This document shows, one piece after another, positions 1 through 5,289 of a stretch of DNA of 6,407 bases. The stretch is from Deltaproteobacteria bacterium (GTDB taxonomy: Bacteria; Myxococcota_A; Bradymonadia; UBA7976; VGTA01), in contig VGTA01000198.1 of the NCBI GenBank assembly GCA_016874875.1, positions 1 through 6,407 on the forward strand, in the 5' to 3' direction. Below the pieces are notes generated by a model. It saw only the letters and a list, made by a program, of their open reading frames with translations. It searched no databases and was not told the origin of the DNA. The position numbers were made by a program, and so were the translations under genes. Position 1 is the first letter of the stretch. Every line of letters starts with the position of its first letter.

Positions 1-1
1 T

Positions 2-2758
2 ATGTCTGCTCACGCCCTGCCCCCCCGCGCCCTGCGCCGCGCGCCGGCGCTCACAGCACTCACAGCGCTCACAGCACTCACAGCGCTCACAGCGCTCACG
101 GCGCTCACGGCGCTCACGGCGCTCACGGCGCTCACAGGAATCGCCGCGCGAGAGGCGCGCGCGCAGCCCGACCCGCCCGAGGGGCCCGCCGAGGCCCTCT
201 GCGCCTCCACCCCCTTCAGCTGCGCCGTGGAGCGGGCCATCAACCTTGGTTTGCAGTACACGCGGAGCCAGGAGAGCGGGGGGCGGCTCGGCGGCGGGGT
301 CAACCACAACTTCTTGGGGATTCTGGCGCTCCTCGAGAAGCACCGCGGGATTGGCTGGCGCGGGCCCGTGCTCGGCTACGACGGCCTGCCGCTCGAGGAC
401 CGCGCCATCGTGGAGCGCCTGGTCCGCGCGCACATCAACGGCTACCCCGTCCACGCCAACCCCGCCGCCGCCCCCTACAACTACTCCGTGGGCGGCGGGC
501 TGATGGCGCTCGCCACCTTCTTGCTGACGGGGGGGCCCGACGACGTGGGCGCCAACGTCACCGTCACGCAGGCCATCGCCAACGCGGTCATGGCGGTGCA
601 GGACGCGCAGGGTGCGCTTCTGCCCAGCAACAACGGCGGCTGGAACTACTTCGCCCCCGAGGGGAACGGCGACCTGTCGGTGACGCAGTTCGCGGTGGCG
701 GGGCTGTCGGCGGCGGAGAACGTGATCGCGGGGGCGCGTGACGCCTTCCCGCCCCTCCTGCCGTACCTGATGTCGGCGCAGCCCGCCGACGGCGGGCTCA
801 AGTACCGCCCCGCCGGCAGCGCCTCGTCGAGCTCCATGACCGCCACGGGGCTGTGGTGCTATCGCCTCGCAGAGGTGCCCGTGGAGGACGAGCGCGTGCA
901 GGGCGCCCTCGGCTGGCTCCGCGCCAACTACCGCTATGACACGATGGTGGGGCCCCACACCCCCGTGAGCACCTTTTATTACATCTGGGCGGCGGAGAAG
1001 TCGCTCACCGTGTCGGAGCGCGCGAGCGACCCCGACCTGGTGACGGGGCTCGATTTCGGCGACCGCGTGCCCGCCCGCCTCAACTACCCCGAGGAGGCGC
1101 CGAGTCACTACTTTGACTTCGCCTACACCCTCCTGCAGTGGCAGGACCCCGCCACGGGGGAGTGGGGCAACGAGCACGGCGGCAGCCCCCGCGGCTGGAC
1201 GCCGCTCTCGTCGCACCATTTCGCGCTGCTCACCCTCGAGCGCTCCCTCGGCGGCGCCTGCGTGGACATCGACGGGGACGGGACGTGCGGGCTCGAGGAC
1301 AACTGCCCCGAGCTCCCCAACCCCGACCAGGCCGACGAGGACCAGGACGGCGTGGGCGACGCGTGCGACAACTGCCCCAAGATCATCAACCGCGCCCAGG
1401 ACGACACCGACGCCGACGGCCTCGGGGACGCCTGCGACCGCTACCTGTGCGTGCCCGACGGGCAGCCCGAGCTGTGCGACGGACTCGACAACGACTGCGA
1501 CAACCTCGTGGACCAGCTCTTTGACGGCTCGCCCGTGATTCCGCCCGACCCCTGCGAGACGGGGCTGGTGGGGGCGTGCGCGGCGGGGATATCGGTGTGC
1601 AGCCAGTTCGGGCGCATCGCCTGCGCCCCGGCGACGGGCGCCTCCGAGGAGGCCTGCGACGCCGCCGACAACGACTGCGACGGCGTGATCGACGAGGGGG
1701 CGCGCAACGCCTGCGGCTTCTGCGGCGCGCCCTTCGCGGAGCGCTGCGACGGCGCCGACGACGACTGCGACGGGCGCGTGGACGAGGGCGGCGACGCGCT
1801 GTGCGCCGCGGGCACCTACTGCGCCCCCGGGGGCTGCGCGCCCCGCTGCCGCCTCGACGCGCCCGTGGGGGACGAGTGCCCCGCGGGGCGCGGCTGCCTC
1901 GACGGCCTCTGCGTGCCCCTGTGCGCGGGCGTGCGCTGCGCCCCGGGGCAGACCTGCGAGCCCGCCACGGGCGTGTGCGTGGACCCGTGCGCCGGGGTGT
2001 CGTGCGGGGCGCGCGAGGTGTGCGTGGGGGGCGTGTGCGGGCCGGACGACTGCGAGTTCCGCGGCTGCCCCGAGGGGCGCCGCTGCGAGCTCGGCTACTG
2101 CGCCCCCGACCCCTGCGCCGGCGTGGAGTGCGGGGAGCGCTCCTTCTGCCGCGGCGGGGAGTGCGTGTTCTCGTGCGCGGCGCTGAGCTGCTCGTTTGGC
2201 GAGGAGTGCGTGGATGGGCGCTGCGCGAGCGCCCGCTGCAGCGGTCTTTTGTGCGCCCCAGGGCAGGTGTGCCTCGACGGCCTCTGCGCCCTCGACGCCT
2301 GCGACCCCGCGTCGTGCCGCGCCGGCGAGGCCTGCGTGGGGGGGCGCTGCGCCCCCGACCCGTGCGCGTTTGTGACCTGCCCCGCCCTCGAGCGCTGCGA
2401 GGTGCGCCAGGGGCTCGCGCAGTGCGTGGCCGGGTGGGTGGACGCGCCCCCGCCCCCGCAGGGCGGCGAGCCCCCGAGCCTAGATTCGTTTGAGTTCCCT
2501 GCGCCTGAGCGCGCCGGGGCGGAGGCGGGGACGAGCCTGAGCGCGGGCGCGGGCGCGGAAGCGCAGGCGGGCGCAGGGGCGGTCGGGGGGGCGGAGCCCG
2601 CCGCGGGCGCGCCGGCGACCGACGCGGCGCCCGCCCCCGCTGAGGGCTGCGCGCAGCGCTCCGCCCGCGGTGCGCCCGTGAGCGCGCCCGTGAGCGCGCC
2701 TCTGCTCGCGGCGCTCGCCCTTCTCGGCGCGCGTCGCCCTCGCGCGCGTCGCGGTTGA
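2..2758 (+). CDS. Secreted mosaic surface protein: toroid, TSP3, MopE-like and Cys-rich repeats, MYXO-CTERM-like end
   Basis: The 918-residue product looks like a cell-surface protein of Myxococcota. Seen in order: a basic N-terminus (to R13), an Ala-Leu-Thr x10 hydrophobic core (residues 16-45) and a likely signal peptidase site ARA|Q at 54/55; an all-helical region (about 67-418) with prenyltransferase/squalene-cyclase-like repeats, for example GGWNYF..GDLSVTQ at 212-229 and GGLKYRP..TATGLW at 264-285; two TSP3-type calcium repeats (422-479); MopE-like motifs at 492-505, 552-565 and 582-595; nine four-Cys repeats (616-808); a Gly/Ala/Pro linker (815-881); and GC (882-883) followed by a hydrophobic segment and RRPRARRG. 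No DxDD cyclase motif is visible in the toroid, so cyclase activity is unlikely and a binding or scaffold role is inferred. The ATG at position 2 lies at the window edge, so no ribosome binding site can be seen and an earlier start is possible. The gene overlaps the next by one base. Domain calls are confident; the biological role is unknown. Confidence 0.88.
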   Translation: MSAHALPPRALRRAPALTALTALTALTALTALTALTALTALTALTGIAAREARAQPDPPEGPAEALCASTPFSCAVERAINLGLQYTRSQESGGRLGGGVNHNFLGILALLEKHRGIGWRGPVLGYDGLPLEDRAIVERLVRAHINGYPVHANPAAAPYNYSVGGGLMALATFLLTGGPDDVGANVTVTQAIANAVMAVQDAQGALLPSNNGGWNYFAPEGNGDLSVTQFAVAGLSAAENVIAGARDAFPPLLPYLMSAQPADGGLKYRPAGSASSSSMTATGLWCYRLAEVPVEDERVQGALGWLRANYRYDTMVGPHTPVSTFYYIWAAEKSLTVSERASDPDLVTGLDFGDRVPARLNYPEEAPSHYFDFAYTLLQWQDPATGEWGNEHGGSPRGWTPLSSHHFALLTLERSLGGACVDIDGDGTCGLEDNCPELPNPDQADEDQDGVGDACDNCPKIINRAQDDTDADGLGDACDRYLCVPDGQPELCDGLDNDCDNLVDQLFDGSPVIPPDPCETGLVGACAAGISVCSQFGRIACAPATGASEEACDAADNDCDGVIDEGARNACGFCGAPFAERCDGADDDCDGRVDEGGDALCAAGTYCAPGGCAPRCRLDAPVGDECPAGRGCLDGLCVPLCAGVRCAPGQTCEPATGVCVDPCAGVSCGAREVCVGGVCGPDDCEFRGCPEGRRCELGYCAPDPCAGVECGERSFCRGGECVFSCAALSCSFGEECVDGRCASARCSGLLCAPGQVCLDGLCALDACDPASCRAGEACVGGRCAPDPCAFVTCPALERCEVRQGLAQCVAGWVDAPPPPQGGEPPSLDSFEFPAPERAGAEAGTSLSAGAGAEAQAGAGAVGGAEPAAGAPATDAAPAPAEGCAQRSARGAPVSAPVSAPLLAALALLGARRPRARRG
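47..136 (+). repeat. 9-bp tandem repeat x10 encoding (Ala-Leu-Thr)10 in the signal peptide
   Basis: Ten uninterrupted copies of GCGCTCACA/G in frame, each encoding Ala-Leu-Thr. Units 2 and 4 begin GCA instead of GCG. Units 1-5 and 10 end ACA, while units 6-9 end ACG. This pattern suggests an 18-bp dimer (units 1-2 and 3-4) duplicated once, and a separate expansion of the ACG type. The array makes up the whole hydrophobic core of the signal peptide, about 30 residues, longer than the usual 7-15. Gain or loss of units would keep the frame. Confidence 0.97.
1265..1786 (+). repeat. Coding repeats: two TSP3 calcium repeats and three MopE-like metal-binding motifs
   Basis: Protein-level repeats, residues 422-595 of the first gene. 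The TSP3 part contains DIDGDG, DNCPELPNPDQ, DEDQDGVGDACDNCP and DTDADGLGDACD, the Asp-rich pattern that wraps calcium ions in thrombospondin type 3 repeats. The MopE-like part has CDGLDNDCDNLVDQ (492), CDAADNDCDGVIDE (552) and CDGADDDCDGRVDE (582). The first copy ends DQ rather than DE, so its last acidic ligand is changed. These motifs are common in exported Myxococcota proteins. The metal bound by this protein is inferred, not shown. Confidence 0.88.
1847..2425 (+). repeat. Nine tandem four-cysteine (EGF-like) protein repeats
   Basis: Residues 616-808 of the first gene carry 36 cysteines in nine consecutive blocks. The core pattern is C-x4-C-x5-C-x4-C with 3-4 residues between blocks, so the period is about 21 residues (about 63 bp). 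Blocks often begin DPCAGV and end with a GGxC or DGxC step. The first block has a longer opening loop (x9), the second has x6 before its last Cys, and the last has x8. The fully regular even number of cysteines suggests disulphide-bonded modules in an oxidising compartment outside the cytoplasm. EGF-like is the closest description; the exact fold family is uncertain. Confidence 0.85.
2645..2755 (+). other. MYXO-CTERM-like C-terminal sorting and anchor segment
   Basis: Residues 882-918 of the first gene have the three-part layout of the MYXO-CTERM signal: a Gly-Cys pair (GC, 882-883), a short hydrophobic stretch (APLLAALALLGA, 899-910) and an Arg-rich tail (RRPRARRG). From family knowledge, such tails are processed by myxosortase-type proteases with the Cys as the key residue, and the protein ends up at the cell surface. 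The spacer between GC and the hydrophobic stretch, about 15 residues, is somewhat long because VSAP is duplicated. An LPXTG motif is absent. Confidence 0.7.
2678..2701 (+). repeat. 12-bp tandem duplication (VSAP x2)
   Basis: Two adjacent copies of GTGAGCGCGCCC, differing only at the last base (C in the first, T in the second), encode Val-Ser-Ala-Pro twice (893-900). They lie between the Gly-Cys pair and the hydrophobic stretch of the C-terminal sorting segment and lengthen that spacer by four residues. Confidence 0.9.
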
Positions 2759-2760
2759 TG
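2755..2760 (+). other. Stop/start overlap of the two + strand genes (translational coupling)
   Basis: The sequence TTGATG holds the TGA stop of the first gene (2756-2758) and the ATG start of the second (2758-2760), sharing the A. No purine-rich Shine-Dalgarno sequence is visible in the bases just before the ATG, which are mostly alternating G and C. Translation of the second gene therefore probably depends on ribosomes finishing the first. A TTG at 2755 is in frame directly before the ATG but is a weaker start choice. Confidence 0.85.
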
Positions 2761-5268
2761 CGCGCGCCGCCGGCGCTCGCGCGTCCCTCGCGCCCAGCCC
2801 TCCAGCGCGGCGCGTGGCGCGCGGCGCGGTGCGTCACGCTGTGCGCGGCGCTCGTGGCGCAGGGGTGCAGCGGGGGGGGCGCGGAGGTGGAGGCGGGCGC
2901 GGGGGCGGGCGCAGGGGCGGAGGCGGGGGCGGGCGCAGGGGCGCAGGCGGGGGCGGGCGCAGGGGCGGAGGCGGGGGCAGAGGCGGGGGCAGAGGCGGGC
3001 GCGGGCGCCCTCGCGCCGCCGCCGCCCACGGCGCCCATCGCGCCCTATGACCCGCTCCCGCTCGTGGACCCCCTGGTGGCGACCGGCGGGCGGGGGGCGG
3101 AGGTGGCGAGCGTCTCTCCGGGGGCGAGCGCGCCCTTTGGGCTCACGCTGACGGGCCCGGACACCTACGCGCTCCCGTATGTGCCGCCCTACCACTGCGC
3201 GGGCTACTACTACCACGACACGCACATCCAGGGCTTCTCGCACACCCACGCGCACGGCATGGGCGTGGTGGACTACGGGGGGGTGTCGCTGATGCCGCGC
3301 GCGGGGTGGGCGCTCGCGATGCGCGACCTCGACGCCCGCCGCGCGCCCTTCCGCCACGCCACGGAGGAGGCGAGCCCCGGGCGCTACGCCGTCACCCTCG
3401 ACGATGACGGCACGCGCGTGGAGATCGTGGCCACCCTCCGCGGCGCGCACCACCGCTACGACCTCACCCCGCCGCCCGGCGCCCCCCCGCCCGACCCCCT
3501 CGACCCCCTCAGCCCCGCCCAGCTCGCCGCCACCCCCGCCCTCGTCGTGGACCTCGGGGAGAACCTGTGGGGCGTGGAGACGGCGGGGGCGTGGGCGCGG
3601 GTGAGCGCGGGGGGGGAGGTGGAGCTCTACCAGCGCGTCGCGGGCGCCTACAGCCGACGGTTTGGGGGCGCGCGCCACTTCGCCGCCCTCCGCCTCGACC
3701 CCGCGCCCGTGGCGGTGACCCTCTGGCGCGACGGCGAGCCGGCGCTGCCGCCCCGCGCGCTCGAGGCGGGCGCGCCGCTCCAGGTGGACGGCGAGTCGGT
3801 GGGGCTCGCGCTGCACTTCCCCGTCGGGACCGCGCGGGTGGACGCGCGGGTGGCCCTCTCCTTTGTGGACGAGGAGGGCGCGCGCGGCAACCTCGCCGCC
3901 GAGCTGCCCGACCTCGACCTCGCCGCCCGCCGCGCCGAGGTGGAGGGGCAGTGGCGCGCGCGCCTCGGCCGCCTCCGCGCCCGAGGCGGCGACCCGCGCG
4001 CCGCGGAGCACCTGCGCCGCCTCACCACCGCGCACTACCACGCCCTGCTGATGCCCTCCCGCCACGACGACGCCGATGGGCGCTACCGCGGCCTCGACGA
4101 CGCCGTCCACGTCACCGACCACCCGTACTACTCCAACCTCTCGCTGTGGGACACCTTCCGCACGCTCCACCCGCTCTACCTGCTCGCGCACCCCGACGTG
4201 CAGCGCGACGTGCTCCGCTCCCTGCTCCGCATGACCCGCGACGGCGGCGTCCTCCCGCGCTGGCCCCTCGCCCACGGCTACACGGGGGGCATGGTGGGCA
4301 CGCCCGCCGCGCAGCTGTTCGCCGAGGCCGCCCTCAAGGGCCTCGGCGGGTTTGACGAGGCGGAGGCGTTCGCCGCCTGCCTCGCGCAGGTCACCGCCGA
4401 GCAGCCCCGCGCGGGGCGCGCCGGGCTCGCCGCCTACCGCGCCCTCGGCTATGTGCCCGCCGACGAGGAGGACCGCTCCGTGTCGCTCACCCTCGAGTAC
4501 GCCTGGTCCGACCGCGCCCTCGCGCTGTGGGCGGAGGCCCGCGGCTGGGCGGAGGGCCCCGCCCTGCGCGCGCAGTCGAGCGGCTGGGGCGCGCTGTGGG
4601 ACGCGGAGTCGGGCTTTATGGTGGGGCGCACCGCCGCCGGGGAGGTCGCGCGCCCGCGCAGCCCGCTAGAGTGGAGCGCGCTGTTCGTGGAGGGGAACGC
4701 CTGGCACTATCTCTGGTACGCCCCCTACGACCCGCAGGCGCTCATCGACCTGCAGCACGGCGGCGACGCCGCCGCGCTCCGCGCCCGCCTCCGCGCCTAC
4801 TGGGCCGCGGTCTACGCCGAGCCCGACGACCTGCTCCCCGACGACCTCTACTGGCACGGCAACGAGCCGGTGATGCACTCCGCGTGGCTGCCGAGTCTGG
4901 TGGGGGACTGGGCGCTCACGGCGGAGGCGTCTCACTGGCTCCTCGCCCACCGCTACGGGCTCACCCCCGAGCGCGGGCTCGACGGCAACGACGACTCGGG
5001 CACCCTGTCGGCGTGGTACATCTGGGGGGCGCTGGGGGTGTACCCGGTGGCGGGGCTGGACCGCTACGCCCTCGGCGCGCCGCTCTTTGAGCGGGTGGAG
5101 CTCGACCGCGAGGGCGGCGGCGTGTGGGCGGTGGAGGCGCCGGGGGCCTGCCTCGGCTGCGCGCCGCGCGCCGCGTGGGCGGGGGAGGAGCGCGTGGCGG
5201 GGGCGGGGGCGGCGGGGGGGGCGCTCACGCACGAGCGCGTGGCGCGCGGGCTGCGCTTCGCCTACTGA
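2758..5268 (+). CDS. GH92 family glycoside hydrolase (putative exo-alpha-mannosidase), predicted lipoprotein
   Basis: The 836-residue product matches glycoside hydrolase family 92, calcium-dependent enzymes that remove terminal mannose from alpha-mannosides. Family landmarks seen: DPLVATGG (104-111), SPGASAPFG (120-128), GFSHTHAHGMG..DYGGVSLMP (159-180), YYSNLSLWDTFRTLHP (457-472), LPRWPL..YTGGMVG (499-514), EGNAWHYLW (645-653), GNEP (701-704) and GLDGNDDSGTLSAWY (740-754). The acids in EGNAW, GNEP and GNDD are the candidate catalytic or metal-binding residues. The C-terminal strand LTHERVARGLRF is also typical, so the enzyme core (about 98-836) looks complete. The N-terminus has a long basic region, a hydrophobic stretch and a lipobox-like AQG|C at Cys37, followed by a Gly/Ala repeat tether (about 41-84) before the enzyme. 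Ser at +2 gives no inner-membrane retention signal. It overlaps the upstream surface-protein gene by one base, suggesting a joint surface function. Exact linkage specificity cannot be read. Confidence 0.92.
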   Translation: MRAPPALARPSRPALQRGAWRAARCVTLCAALVAQGCSGGGAEVEAGAGAGAGAEAGAGAGAQAGAGAGAEAGAEAGAEAGAGALAPPPPTAPIAPYDPLPLVDPLVATGGRGAEVASVSPGASAPFGLTLTGPDTYALPYVPPYHCAGYYYHDTHIQGFSHTHAHGMGVVDYGGVSLMPRAGWALAMRDLDARRAPFRHATEEASPGRYAVTLDDDGTRVEIVATLRGAHHRYDLTPPPGAPPPDPLDPLSPAQLAATPALVVDLGENLWGVETAGAWARVSAGGEVELYQRVAGAYSRRFGGARHFAALRLDPAPVAVTLWRDGEPALPPRALEAGAPLQVDGESVGLALHFPVGTARVDARVALSFVDEEGARGNLAAELPDLDLAARRAEVEGQWRARLGRLRARGGDPRAAEHLRRLTTAHYHALLMPSRHDDADGRYRGLDDAVHVTDHPYYSNLSLWDTFRTLHPLYLLAHPDVQRDVLRSLLRMTRDGGVLPRWPLAHGYTGGMVGTPAAQLFAEAALKGLGGFDEAEAFAACLAQVTAEQPRAGRAGLAAYRALGYVPADEEDRSVSLTLEYAWSDRALALWAEARGWAEGPALRAQSSGWGALWDAESGFMVGRTAAGEVARPRSPLEWSALFVEGNAWHYLWYAPYDPQALIDLQHGGDAAALRARLRAYWAAVYAEPDDLLPDDLYWHGNEPVMHSAWLPSLVGDWALTAEASHWLLAHRYGLTPERGLDGNDDSGTLSAWYIWGALGVYPVAGLDRYALGAPLFERVELDREGGGVWAVEAPGACLGCAPRAAWAGEERVAGAGAAGGALTHERVARGLRFAY
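2880..3007 (+). repeat. 24-bp tandem repeats in the Gly/Ala tether after the lipobox
   Basis: The core is three 24-bp units at 2904-2927, 2928-2951 and 2952-2975. Units 1 and 3 are identical and unit 2 has one change (G to C, giving Gln for Glu). In frame each encodes AGAG-A(E/Q)-AG. A half unit precedes the core (2892-2903), and two 12-bp AGGCGGGGGCAG units (2969-2992) follow, overlapping the last core unit. The region encodes a flexible tether between the lipidated Cys37 and the GH92 domain. The coding strand is full of GGG runs with short loops. A 17-bp stretch of the unit also occurs at 2566-2582 near the end of the first gene. Confidence 0.92.
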
Positions 5269-5289
5269 GCCGCCGCGCCGCTGAGCGCG
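5269..5289. other. 21-bp convergent intergenic gap, no terminator seen
   Basis: The stop codons of the GH92 gene (+, TGA ending 5268) and the AgmX/PglI-like gene (-, TAG, beginning 5290) face each other across 21 bp. The gap is all G/C apart from one TGA and repeats CTGAGC (5265-5270 and 5281-5286). I see no hairpin with a T-tract in either direction. Termination must be Rho-type or lie inside the opposite gene, so the two transcripts may overlap at their 3' ends. Confidence 0.75.

Noticed and set aside
47..136. CRISPR array or transposon end repeats
   Set aside because: Units are 9 bp, directly adjacent without spacers, in frame with the coding sequence and translate to one tripeptide.
200..1260. 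Functional squalene-hopene cyclase or prenyltransferase
   Set aside because: The helical repeat pattern is similar, but I find no DxDD motif in the toroid region, and the protein is exported and fused to surface repeats. Kept as a toroid fold without assigned activity.
2755..2757. TTG at 2755 as start of the GH92 gene
   Set aside because: It is directly followed by an in-frame ATG that overlaps the upstream stop in the common TGATG arrangement, and ATG is the stronger start.
1386..3038. 550-codon open frame on the - strand
   Set aside because: Arg/Pro/Ala-rich low-complexity translation opposite the repeat region of the first gene; explained by composition and by the repeats on the other strand.
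2095..4275. 726-codon open frame on the - strand
   Set aside because: It lies antisense to the Cys-repeat region and the GH92 gene, both of which have clear family motifs. Its translation is rich in Arg/Ala/Gly/Val without recognisable domains. Long antisense frames are expected where third positions are almost always G or C.
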